DNA of 64,000 nt from Trifolium pratense (lineage: Eukaryota > Streptophyta > Magnoliopsida > Fabales > Fabaceae): NCBI RefSeq assembly GCF_020283565.1, contig NC_060061.1, positions 19,753,362 through 19,817,361 on the forward strand, in the 5' to 3' direction. Shown here one piece after another: positions 47,129 through 58,466 of the stretch. Within the stretch, counting starts at the first letter, position 1, and each line of letters begins with the position of its first letter. The notes under the pieces were generated by a model. The model saw only the letters and a list, made by a program, of their open reading frames with translations. It made no database searches and was not told where the DNA came from. The position numbers and the translations under genes are program-made.

Positions 47129-48594
47129 ACTTCAAGAACTATCAAAAGATTTACTTTCTAGAACTCGAAGTTTGAGTTATTTAACTAAATTGACGTTGGA
47201 AGTAACTTCAACATGTCATTCATAACTGAAGAGAGAACAAAAAACAAGCAAAACATGCTCAAATAAGCCTTAAAATAAAAGTAATTTTCAATTCAAATAA
47301 AGGTAAATCCCATTACAAGATATCGGGAATCCATTAATATTCTATCTTTGGACAAAATATTAACTTTTCAGTGATACCTTGGCGTAGTAATCAAACACTG
47401 ATAATAAAAAACATGTCAAATAACAAATTTTCCTTTGGGCCAATTTATTATTCACACGTAAAACCGAATAATCATCACGCGTTTATCACCACAGGTGCAC
47501 TTATAATTCTGTAAAATAGTTACCTTCCTTTAGGCCGGTTAAATATTCACATAAGTTACAAGCACACAACCTTTTATATTTCAAATTAAATTAATCTCCA
47601 CAAAAGAGGTTACTTTGGCAACATAATGTTTCAATTAACTCATTTCAAAATATATTTAAACTGTCAAATATTTGAATTTAGAATTACTTAACCAAAACTG
47701 TATCCAAATTTGCAAGTAGAACTTGCAATTTTCCAAAAGAGTGCATATTTATTTTTATTTACTAGATGCGCTCAATTCATGATTCAAAAGAACAATTGAA
47801 TCCCACAAAAATAAATACAAAACTGAAATTGCAACATATATGAAACAAAACCAAAAGAATGCTTTAACTTAAAAGAAAATCAATTTGTTTCATTCTGCAA
47901 AACTGAATTTGAGACCAAACTAAAATTGTCCATAGACCAGACTTTGGAATGGAACAAAAAATTCTATAGCAATTTTAAACCAAAAGCATGGATTCACAAT
48001 GCCAAACTGAATTCAAACAGCACAAGAAACTAGCTATTTGCAACCGAAACTAAGGCATATACTATTAAATCATGATTCAATTAAATCATAGTGGCATTGT
48101 ATGAAATAAAGAAGGAACCGAAACATAACTAAGAAAAAAAAATTTCATTGTGCCTGGTTAGTATTATGCCGTAAACTTAAAATTTGCCTAATACTGGAAG
48201 CCTTAAAATTTTAAGTTCTCTGTAAATTGCGTTTCAAAAAAAAAAAAAAGAAACCATCAGCAGTATGATACACAGCACATACAAAGTACAACCAAAATCC
48301 AATATATCATATGAATCCAAAAGCCACGTTGCAAAGAGCAATCAAAACCCAAAAAAAACTAATATGCCAATTCATACAATTTTTAATCATGAAACGAAAG
48401 CTGTATATCCAAACTGAGCGATAAAAATACCCGAAAAAACAATTACATGCCGATTAAAGACAATAGACCAAACGCTGAATTCGTAACCGGAATAAAATAG
48501 AAACCAAAACTGTATACAGATTCCGAATAAAATACATGCCGATAAAACCAAATAGACATGAAAACATTATTTTCTTAATGATCAAACATGAGTG

Positions 48595-48606
48595 GCTCTG
48601 ATACCA
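48595..48606 (-). other. Primer binding site, initiator tRNA-Met
   Basis: TGGTATCAGAGC on the minus strand, the standard copia primer site complementary to the 3' end of initiator tRNA-Met. Confidence 0.9.
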
Positions 48607-48608
48607 CT

Positions 48609-49092
48609 TGTTAGAATTTAAATTGATTCATTAACCCTAGAGTTTATCATGTTAATCATTAAGAAATAAAACATAATCATAATCATAAGCGGAAGCGTAC
48701 CTGAGTTTGAATTCACCATATGTGATGATCAAAGGTCACGGGTATGTGTGATCTTCCAACCGCAGAATTCCTTATTGGCTCCTGAAACCTCTTCTGATGG
48801 GGATGAAGAGAAAACTTTTTGACTGAGCGCCGTTTTCACGTTATTCTGCAATTGGGGACCATAACCCCTATAAATAACCTTAGGGTTATTTCCTAATTTT
48901 TCAATTTTCTAATTTGGCCCCTCATCAAATTAGATATTGACTTATGGTATCTACACAATAAATTGTCTTTCATGATATTTATGCTTTTAGCCATAGACTT
49001 ATATATTATTAATTAGACCACCGATGCTTTGGCTAATTACATAATGGCCCTAACACATGTAATATTACTATTGTGACCCAAAAATCCTAACA
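48609..49092 (-). repeat. 5' LTR of the copia element
   Basis: Partner of the LTR above, followed in the direction of transcription by the primer binding site two bases later. Confidence 0.95.
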
Positions 49093-49732
49093 GCTTTGAT
49101 TAAAATACTATATTTGTTGAGACTTTTATTCTTTTGAAAACTGATAGCAAGTTGCAATAATATTAAATATAATAAAATATTAATATGTGTGGTAAAATTG
49201 TGTGACCCAATATGAGTTTTAGAGTTGCACCATTAGAGTGAAAAATTGAATGAATTGCTTTAAGATGATGTGGCAGTATGGACTCACCTAAAATACCAAT
49301 GTTGGGTTGCATCATTGGAGGCGCTCTCACTAGTGGGATGAAAATGAATAATTTTTTATGAAGATTATGCATTATATTTGTTGTCATTTGACTTAAGCAA
49401 TGAATATTTCTTACAACACTCATACCTTCGGAGGATGATAGTTTGGATACTGAATTTTCATGGAGAGGCTTGACAATGTTAAATGAAATTTGTTGCTTTA
49501 ATATCAATTTATACGCAAGCAAATATTTCTCATATATCAATTTTAGGTGAGAATGAAGTGAAGGAATCATGGATTAAACTCCCCATTGCTTGTTATATCA
49601 ATTTTATATGAGGTACATAACAAACAGTATAGACAATAGTCGAAACAATATTATAGTATACAACACCATTGTGTTCCATCAAATGAAATTACAAAAAGTC
49701 ATACGTTAATTCTTTCATAGGAATATACTTGC

Positions 49733-50083
49733 TTATAAATCAATAGGTACACCATTGGAAAGTCACATTTATCAAGCACAAATGTCTTAGAAATTTTCTT
49801 TAATGGTGTCACAATTTCCACATTATAAGTGCCATAAAATCCTCTGAAATTGAAAAGACATTGCTCATCTAAATGAGCATGACTATGAGATACACTCTTG
49901 TTTCAAAGCTAGAAACCTATTTTCAGTTTCATTAATGTGACCTTCTGCATTCACCGAATGTACATTGTCTCTACTCATAAACAACTCACAAAATCCCCAC
50001 AACATTATCCCTTCAACAACAGGGTGATTCAAAGCTTCTCTAAGCATAACTTCAAGATCATCCACTATCACATATTCATTCAT
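49733..50083 (-). pseudogene. GH10 xylanase 3'-end fragment, minus arm 1
   Basis: Encodes the C-terminal part of a plant glycoside hydrolase family 10 endo-xylanase: MLREALNHPVVEGIMLWGF, SRDNVHSVNAEG, FLALKQE, up to the expected stop at 49733; a single-base loss after KQE breaks the frame. The acid/base and nucleophile glutamates of GH10 lie upstream of this segment and are not present. It pairs head to head with 50179-50532. Confidence 0.8.
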
Positions 50084-50178
50084 ATAAGATATATAAAGTT
50101 TCTTAAACCATGTAGATAACTTGACGTATCTTGACGTATCATACCTATATGGTTTACAAAACTTATAACGTATCTTGA

Positions 50179-50532
50179 ATGAATGAATATGTGATAGCGG
50201 ATGATCTTGAAGTTATGCTTAGAGAAGCTTTGGCTCACCTTGCTGTTGAAGGGATAATGTTATGGGGATTTTGGGAGTTGTTTATGACCAGAGACAATGC
50301 ACATTTGGTGAATGCAGAAGGTGACATTAATGAAGCTAAAAATAGGTTTCTAGCTTTGAAACAAAAATGGCTATCTCATAGTCATGCTCATGTTGATGAG
50401 CAAGGTCATTTCAATTTTAGAGGGTTTTATGAAACTTATAATGTGGAAGCTGTGACGCCATTAAAGAAAATTGCTAAGACATTTTTGCTTGATAAAGGTG
50501 ACTCTCCAATGGTGGTACCTATTGATTTATAA
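50179..50532 (+). pseudogene. GH10 xylanase 3'-end fragment, plus arm 1 (frame open)
   Basis: 117-codon open frame from MNEYVIADDLEVMLREALAH through EGIMLWGFWELFMTRDNAHL and FRGFYETYNVEAVTPLKK to the natural family end DKGDSPMVVPIDL. This is the last exon of a plant GH10 gene without the catalytic part, so I treat it as a captured fragment and not a gene, although nothing interrupts its frame. About 90% identical to the minus arm by eye. Confidence 0.8.
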
Positions 50533-51187
50533 GCAAATATATTGCTATGACAGAATTAACGTGCAACTTTCTTTTTATCATTGCATTTGATAAAATAAGA
50601 TTGAGAAAGCTCACTCAATGAAAATAAGATTTAAAAATCTCACTCGATGTTGTTTTTCACTTTTTAGAGTGAGAAAATTGCTTCATCGAATACATTTTTT
50701 TTACTCAAAATCAATTTTTTATGAGAGATATATAGCTTACGAACTAATTCCTGGAGTAAATAGGTTCCTTGATGGAATGGGCCACTAGTGGGATGAAAAT
50801 GAATAATTTTTTATGAAGATTATGCATTATATTTTGTTGTCATTTGACCTAAGCAATGAGTATTTCTTACAACACTCATATCTTCGGAGCATGTAGTTTG
50901 GATACTGAATTTTCATGGAGTGGCTTGACAGTGTTAAATGGGGTTTGTTGCTTTAATATCAATTTATACACAAGCGAATACTTTTCGTATATCAATTTTA
51001 GGTGAGAATGAAGTGAAGGAATCATGGATTAAACTCTCCATTGCTTGCTATATCAAGTTTATGTGAGGTACATAACAAATAGTATAGACAACAGTCGAAA
51101 CAATATTACAGTATACAACACCATTGTGTTCCCTCAAATGCAATTACAAAAAGTCTCACATCAATTCTTTCATAGCAATATACTTGC

Positions 51188-51541
51188 TTATAAATCAATA
51201 GGTACACCATTGGAAAGTCACATTTTATCAAGCACAAATGTCTTAGCAATTTTCTTTAATGGTGTCACAATTTCCACATTAAAAGTTCCATAAAACCCTC
51301 TTTTATTGAAAAGACATTGCTCATCAAAATGAGCATGACTATGAGATAGGCAGTCTTGTTTCAAAGCTAGAAACCTATTTTCAGATTCATTAATGCCACC
51401 TTTTGCATTCATCAAATGTTCATTGTCTTTGCTCATAAACAACTCCGAAAATCCCCAAAACATTATCCGTTCAATAGCAGGGTGAGTCAAAACTTCTCCA
51501 AGCATAACTTCAAAATCACCCTCTATTACATATTCATTCAT
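51188..51541 (-). pseudogene. GH10 xylanase 3'-end fragment, minus arm 2
   Basis: Second minus-strand copy (MLGEVLTHPAIERIMFWGF, NEHLMNAKGG, FNKRGFYGTFNVEIVTPLKK), 354 nt to the position of the family stop, with a frameshift near the end (LDKM then stop). Confidence 0.8.
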
Positions 51542-51624
51542 AGAAGATATATCAAGTTTCTTAAACGATATAGATAACTTGACGTATCTTACCTATATGG
51601 TTTACGAAACTTAATGTATCTTCT

Positions 51625-51978
51625 ATGAATGAATAAGTGATAGCTGATGATCTTGAAGTTATGCTTAGAGAAACTTTTGCTCACCCTGCTGTTGAAGGGA
51701 TAATGTTATGGGAATTTTGGGAGTTGTTTATGAGTAGAGACAATGCACATTTGGTGAATGCAGAAGGTGACATTAATGAAGCTGGAAATAGGTTTCTAGC
51801 TTTGAAACAAGAATGACTATCTCATAGTCATGCTCATGTTGATGAGCAAGGTCATTTCAATTTCAGAGGGTTTTATGAAACTTATAATGTGGAAACTGTG
51901 ACACCATCAAAGAAAATTCCTAAAACATTTGTGCTTGATAAATGTGATTTTCCAATGGTGTTACCTATTAATTTATAA
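51625..51978 (+). pseudogene. GH10 xylanase 3'-end fragment, plus arm 2
   Basis: Same length (354 nt) as 50179-50532 and clearly homologous, but with an in-frame TAA at codon 4 and a TGA inside KQE-W region (about 51814). Head to head with 51188-51541. Confidence 0.8.
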
Positions 51979-52260
51979 GCAAATATATTGCTATGAAAGA
52001 ATTAACGTGTGACTTTCTTTTTATCATTGCATTTGATAAAATAAGATTGAGAAACCTCACTCAATGAGAATAAGATTGAGAAAGCTCACTCAATGTTGTT
52101 TTTCACTTTTTAGAGTGAGAAAACCGCTTCATTAATGAATACATTTTTTTTTACTCAAAATCAATACATTATTAAAAACTATAGAATACTCTTAATTATT
52201 AATTAATTTTATTATTTTAATGGAATATTAATTAATACCTTATAACATTATATTCTAACA

Positions 52261-54154
52261 TATGTTTTACATGTTAGCCTATTATCTCTAAAAAAGGTTA
52301 TTATCTAAATAAGTTAAGATAATAAAAAAATATCATATTTTATGTCGAAAATTCATTAATTAAAATATTATTTAATTACTATTTATCTCTCTTTTCATAG
52401 GTTTAGAATTCTTTTTAAATGCCTTTTTTCTTTCTATGATGTCAATATTAAGTTCCATTTTCTTAAAGAGCTAAATCTTGATTTTTTCTTTTATCATTCA
52501 TAGATTTCATTATTTTCCCCTAGTGATTGAGACTTCACAAAAAAAATTATAAGAAGGTATGTAATTTGACAGATTAGACTCCTTTAAGATGAACAAATCA
52601 CTGATAGAGTAGACAGTAGAGTGAGTAATTCCAACTATTGATAAATAGATCAATAATTAATAATCTATGCAGACACATAATGGTGGTTTATATATTTACC
52701 ATTGATTGAAACAAAAAATATAAATTACCCTTGATTTTTCTATTTTATTTAAGAGATGCTCAATTTAATACATTTTTATTAAATTGTATTTGTTGAACAT
52801 TTTAAGATGTAAAATAATATATTCAATTGTTGTAATCAGTGACGGAACTAACATAATTTTTACGAGGGTATCAAATTTAAAGAAAAAATACAATATATTT
52901 TTAAAATTGTTATATACCAAAATTAACCATTAAGCAAAATAAAAATAAAATAAGTTAGCACATAAAATATTTTCATATTTATTTAGTAGAGTAACACATT
53001 GATAATAAACATATAATCAGATCAACACAAGAAAACATGAATACAACACAAATGCATACCTCGACAAATTTTCTTGACCAAATCCAGCTTCAACGTCACC
53101 CTGGGTGTTAAGTGTCCTAAATAAGTATAGAAGATAACTGTGAATCACATAGCTTTAAGAAATTCTATAATATTGTAAGAATTTTAAAACTCGGATAAAA
53201 TTTTTAATGATACTTAGTAAAACAAATTTTCTCCAAAAATGATTAAAATAAATTTCAATACTTGAAAGCTCTCTTTTAACTTTAAGATTAACAACGTAAA
53301 ATATGTAAGAATTATATTTACAAAAACATTTCTCTAAAAGCATTTTCTCTGAAATATTTTGTCAAATTTTTTGAAAAACTTGAAGTACAAATCTTCTACC
53401 AAAATTTTGGCAAAGTCTCCTTTCTGTTTATATTATTTACCTGAACCTAAGACTTAAATAACATAATATCACAAACAAAATATTTTTCATAAAGTGGTAT
53501 CTTGATACTTTGTCTCGGTAAATAAAAAAACATTTATAATTTACAAAACGATGCTAAAACACTCACATAATTAAAATGAGACTCTAACTTGATGAATAAC
53601 TGTCCGATCATCGCAAATCAATTTTTTATTTTCACAATTCTAAATCACCAGATCCAATGACACAAATTTCAGGACATAATTTCAAAGTTAAAATTATGAT
53701 AAAAAAAAAAAATCAAAGTTAAATTGACCAAAATGACTTTGGAAGTTCGGTTCATATCAAAATGTCATTTTTTAAAAAAAATTCTTTTCGACACATCAAT
53801 AGATCTACTCAACATTTTTTTAAAACACTCAAAATCATTTTTTTTCTTCCAGATCTATTATTACATATACTCAATTTACAACATTAACAAATAAACTAAG
53901 CACAAAAAATCAAAAATTGAAACTCCCACTTGTAACCTATATTTTTAGCCAAAAACTAGAGAGATGAATTTTTAGTTACCTTTGAATAAAGAAGTTTCTA
54001 ATGCATAGATCTGCCTCCTAGATAGATTAGATCCTCAAGATATGGAGGAAAAATGAAGAAAATGGTGAGGGAAGAGGGACTATTGTTAGCTCCATTAAGA
54101 AGAAGATGGTGAGAGTTTTGCCTCTTTTTATTTTTTATTTATTTTGCAATTAGG

Positions 54155-54186
<32 letters not shown>

Positions 54187-55198
54187 TCCTTCCATCCTTA
54201 ATTATAAGCAAAAATATATTTTTTAGATTCATTCAAAAACTGATGTATTTAGTTTATAATATAGGTCAAATACATTAATTATTCAATGAATCTAAAAATT
54301 TGATTTTTGCTTATAATCTGAAAAGTCAAACTACATTAATATTTTTCCCTTATTTACTTTTTTTACAAATAAATTTCTTTATATTAAAAAAACTCTTTAT
54401 TTACTCTATTTTACAGGTTCCGGGCCACACAAATTCTGTTCTGATTAAGTCCGCTACTTAAGTAATTGATTTTTACACCTATAGTTCGCTAATTAAGTCG
54501 TGGATGGACGGTGGTCATAAATTTTGTGGTTGGTAACAGTCATTGGTCTATCATGGTGGTGGTGTTTGATTGACCATTAGTGAGGGCGTGAGGTTGTTAC
54601 TTTGTTCGACCAATCAAATTCAAGCAAAAAACCTATAAATTGAAATCTTTCCTTTGCCCAAAAGTGGTTTTTAAACCCCAAGAAGACTAATCATTATGAT
54701 TAATCGGTGTAATTTTTGTATTTCCTTTCAAATGTAATTTTCTTTAATTTATGATATAAAATTCATTGTTGGATGTAATGAATTATAATGTAATGTAATA
54801 CTATTTATGTTATGTGTTATGATAAAAACTTCGATAAAATATTCGTGTATGTTATAATAATTTTGTTTTTACTGTTTTTTCTGTCGAATGGTCATCCACT
54901 ACCTAAGTAGTGAATGACAAAAATGTTAAATTTCACATATGGTGTATGGGGGGCGTGAGAGCTAAACCGGTCCAAATTTTAAGAATATTTTTTCTATCCG
55001 CTACTAAAGTAATGGATTTAATCAATTATCCGATATTTTGGTAAAATTATATGGCACGCGAGAAAAATGGTAGAGTGAGAAAAAAAAAAAAAAAAACTCA
55101 AATGCTTGGCCTCTTGTCACGAACTAGACCTTTTGCATTGGACTCAACAGCTGTATCTGGCCCAAGTCTGCTAGTAGAAGGCTTGCTCACAACACAAT
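52261..55198. other. AT-rich intergenic DNA with TE debris
   Basis: No gene seen. A Stowaway-like hairpin at about 54186-54338 (CTCCTTCCATCCTTAATTAT; arms share TTATAAGCAAAAAT) follows a short AT/AC microsatellite (54164-54186). GTGACGGAACTAAC at 52840 and a minus-strand GTATGC donor near 53058 suggest another eroded element, not resolvable. Confidence 0.4.
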
Positions 55199-55451
55199 GA
55201 TGTTTTCTCTGCCCACCTTCCGTGATTTTTTTATACCTCTAATATTTCAATTTTGCCCTTGCAAAAAACTTCGGTTCGCAGAAACCGAATTTTTTCTAGT
55301 ACAAATTCAGAGTAAATTTCGGTTTTATAAACCGAAATTTGTTTTCAAGGCAAAAAAAAAACTTCGGTTTCTATAAATCGAAGTTTTTTGCAAGAGCAAA
55401 ATTAGAAATTTAGGGGATAAAAGAATCACGGAGGTGGGGAGAGAAAACATT
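55199..55451. mobile_element. Foldback MITE, 253 bp, 9-bp TSD
   Basis: Nearly the whole element is one palindrome: left GATGTTTTCTCTGCCCACC pairs with right GGTGGGGAGAGAAAACATT, and the arms meet at nested AAACTTCGGTTT / AAACCGAAATTT words. Perfect 9-bp TSD CAACACAAT (55190-55198, 55452-55460), as for Mutator MITEs. Confidence 0.9.
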
Positions 55452-55460
55452 CAACACAAT

Positions 55461-56069
55461 CACATCAAAATCCTTTTTTTTTTTTGACAAAACATCAAAA
55501 TCCATATTTGAGATGGTGAATTTGGTTTTTCTGTTGCCATACTTAATCTATTCTCTCTAGATTTATGGTACCAGAACATCTTTTCCAAGCATTGAAATAT
55601 ATTACCTCCGTATCAAATTAAAAGTCATTTTGAAGGAAAAAAAATTGTATCAAATTATAAGTCACTTACATTACCAATAAATCATTTAATGTTATTTTTG
55701 TTATTATACCCTTAACTATTTATTATTTTCTCTTCTTTCAATTCTTCAATTTATATTTCTTATATCATTAATGAAGAACAATTTTGTAAGCTAACTCATA
55801 ATTTCTTTTTCTCAAACAACACTAATTACATTTCTTAATTTGTGTGATTCAGTGAAAACGACTTATATTATTAAGCTGCTTATGAACACCACTTTATCCT
55901 AGCCTAAATTTTTTTCTTATTCTTACAAATATTTACAAATAATTCATTGTTGTTGATGATGGATGGACCCTGAATTTTCTTCAATTTGTTGACTTCTTAC
56001 GAGTACTAGAACTATTCCAAACAAAATACACAAAAGGCTTAAAGGCATAGTCATGGTCATGCTGAGAGA
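55461..56069. other. Intergenic DNA
   Basis: No gene. A Stowaway-like end (TTACCTCCGTATCAAATTAA) occurs at 55604 without a clear partner. The last 80 bp (55992-56069) are duplicated at 60785-60886. Confidence 0.5.
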
Positions 56070-56518
56070 TGTTAGAATATTTTCTAATATTATGTGGGCT
56101 GCAATCAATTGTGAGTTTTGGTTTTAATAAAAACGGGTTGATGTTGTTTTGATTCATTGATGATGCTTAAGCCCGATAATTGTGATCAGTAATAATGGGC
56201 TTGAACACTAATTTTGATTTGTGTAGAAACAAAGTGTAGGCCCAACTCTAGAGTCCATGATGAGTGGTACTAGGGTTGTTATCTTATAAATAGATAGACT
56301 AGGTCCCCTTTGCCGTCACGGACAAACACAATAAACTCATTTGTTGTCTTCCCCATCAAAGACCTCAAAGACTGGAGCATGTGATCAGGCAGAGGAAGAC
56401 CTTGTCTAATGTATCGGTGATTCCGATATCGGCTATTTCGGTAAACATGATTGTCGATTCAAGTAAGTGTGTTCTAATTTCATATAATATATCCATCTCT
56501 AAATTATTAATTATTACA
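56070..56518 (+). repeat. 5' LTR
   Basis: 449 bp; includes a TATA box TATAAATAG at 56285-56293. Confidence 0.93.
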
Positions 56519-56520
56519 TG

Positions 56521-56532
56521 TGGTATCAGAGC
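56521..56532 (+). other. Primer binding site, initiator tRNA-Met
   Basis: TGGTATCAGAGC, two bases after the 5' LTR. Confidence 0.9.
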
Positions 56533-58271
56533 TTCTATTATATGATTTAGAACCCTAACTCTTTTAGTGTGAATCATAGCCATGTTTAATCAATTGAGAA
56601 ATTTTATTCGGCTACATTTGTTTTTCCAGCCGATCACTTTCATATATTTGGAACATAACATAACCATAGGTTTATGTAAAAATAATTACTTGTTTCATGG
56701 CTATTGTTAATCTTTTGGCAAATCGGTTTCCATGGTGGTAACATGTGATCAATTTTTCTATAGTACTTTAATTTGGGGTGTACGATTGATTTGCGTGAAT
56801 CAAAATCTTGTTCAACCAATTATTTTGATTTGGGGTTTATGAGCTTTATGAATGAATGTGGAAATATACTATTTTACGTCGTGGTGTCATAAGCGTTATT
56901 TTTCTGAATTTGTATGATGCTACCAAAATCAATGATTCAATGATAGCTGCCGTTATGTATTTGTATCATTACATTAATGTTTATTATTTTTTTACTCTCT
57001 CATGTTGTGTTTTACATAATGGAGAGTGAAAATATACTCTTGAATTATCGGGATTTGAATCATTGTATCATTTCCTTTTATGTTTGATGATGATAAACCC
57101 CAATTTGTTTTTCAATCTCAAATTTCATCTATTTCCTTGAATGAAATCGAAAATTCGTAGAGGGTTTCTCTTGTTGTGTTTTGAGCATATTTACAGGAGA
57201 CCATGACATTTGAACGATTGTGCCACGAATTTTAATTGGATCAGTCGCGGGTCATTAATTCTCGACCTGGTTTTTATTTATTTATTATTTACGATGTGAA
57301 GAAGACATGATCAGCAACCATGTGAAGTATGTTAAGAGAAATTCGGTGAGAATTTTTTATTTATTTTTGGTACCACCACTGATTATTGGAATAATCGATT
57401 AAGTGCTCAAATCATTCTGTTATGCTCAAATTCAGATTTTTGACTATTAATTTGGGCTCTTTCATAATCAATTTTGTTTTGTGTGACGTCATGGTTTCCA
57501 ATGAACTTTGAACATTTGAATTAATTTTCCATTCATATGAGCACGATATATTCTATGATGACATTCTTATGTTTCTTTTTTGGAAATCTAGAACTAATGC
57601 ACCAGATATTTTGGGTAGCCATATTAGTTGTTTCCATATGTGCTCCAGTGTTTATGTAATAGTATCACGGTGTTATTTTTCTGATGTCTGATTTGTTCAG
57701 TAAAATCTTTAAATATTTGGTGTTGATTAAAGGTGAGAATCATATGAGATTTGAATCTAAAATATTATTTAAGAAAATCTCTTTTGAATCATATGTGTTA
57801 TTTTAGGCTCAATTTTGCTAATTATGACACCAAATATTATTTATGTAAATTTATAGTTATCGTATAAATTCTATATATTGCCTTGTTATTATTTGAATGT
57901 TCACTTACAAACTATTGTTGAAATTATTCTTCTAAGCAATTATTAAAGGCAATTGAAAATTGTATTGTCCTTGCATTGATTTATTATTAGAGTATTTTTA
58001 TTACGATATAACGGTTTCCTAATGATTTGTGAAATGTTTGAGATGAAACCGTAAAAAAACTATACTCTCAAGTCAACAAAATTTATTGACTCTACTTGCA
58101 AGGATGAAAATCACACTCTTGGAGGTTAGTGGTGCAATTACTTGTCCTCTTGTGACTGCATATATAATTGCTTATGAGGAGAAATTTGCTTCTAAATTTG
58201 TTTTGAAACAGTAAATATGCAATTATATATGAAAGTTTTATTGTTTTTCCAGAATATTTTAAATTAAAAAC

Positions 58272-58466
58272 TCTCCATATAATCATTAATTGATTTTTTG
58301 TTATATACTCCGATTTTAAAATTTTACTCTAATGAGTGGGAGTATTTCAAGTTTAATATTTTGAGAGTTCTCTCTATATAATCATTAATTGATTTTTTGT
58401 TATATACTCTGATTTTAAAATTTTACTCTAATGAGTGAGAGTATTTCAAGTTTAATATTTTGAGAG
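58272..58466 (+). repeat. Tandem duplication of about 97 bp
   Basis: 58272-58368 and 58370-58466 are nearly identical (ATAATCATTAATTGATTTTT to TTAATATTTTGAGAGT). Part of the retroelement interior. Confidence 0.85.

Larger units (their letters stand above)
43478..49092 (-). mobile_element. Ty1/copia LTR retrotransposon, non-autonomous copy
   Basis: 5615 bp, oriented on the minus strand. Two 484-bp LTRs (43478-43961 and 48609-49092) with TGTTAG...CTAACA ends; I find no difference between them. Perfect 5-bp TSD GCTTT (43473-43477, 49093-49097). PBS and polypurine tract are present. The interior keeps only remnants: a gag start near 47128, a zinc-knuckle-like C..C region and protease-like D-S-G near 46690-46850, then the end of integrase and reverse transcriptase/RNase H-link pieces between 45910 and 44640. 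Frames are broken by stops and most of the integrase core is absent. Confidence 0.95.
43334..49326. mobile_element. Harbinger-type MITE interrupted by a copia element
   Basis: Ends GAGCATCTCCAGTGG and CCATTGGAG-like ATTGGAGGCGCTC, flanked by TCA on both sides (43331-43333, 49327-49329). Removing it and one TCA gives GATGGAATGTATCACTAGTG, which matches the empty paralogous site GATGGAATGGGCCACTAGTG at about 50773-50792. Without the copia insertion it is about 373 bp. Confidence 0.75.
42890..52260. mobile_element. Composite TIR element carrying GH10 gene-end palindromes
   Basis: The stretch 42930-43060 (GCATTGATTGTGAGTAAAAA, AAGCGGTTTTCTCACTCTA) is the reverse complement of 52060-52200, giving terminal inverted repeats of at least 120 bp; a third copy of the right arm lies at 50595-50715. 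Between them are two tandem units, each a head-to-head palindrome of a xylanase gene end; unit 2 begins near 50725 with the same CGAACTAATTCCTGGAGTAAA as unit 1 (43240). No transposase. Long TIRs and captured host sequence suggest a Pack-MULE-like element; exact outer ends and TSD were not found. Confidence 0.65.

Noticed and set aside
46619..47225. Plus-strand frames of 110 and 77 codons
   Set aside because: Antisense of the copia gag/protease remnant.
49163..49570. 135-codon minus-strand frame
   Set aside because: Spans the border of the MITE and spacer DNA of the GH10 array, and is not kept in the homologous stretch near 50785-51040.
50179..50532. Active xylanase gene
   Set aside because: Only the last exon is present; catalytic glutamates and the carbohydrate-binding region are absent.
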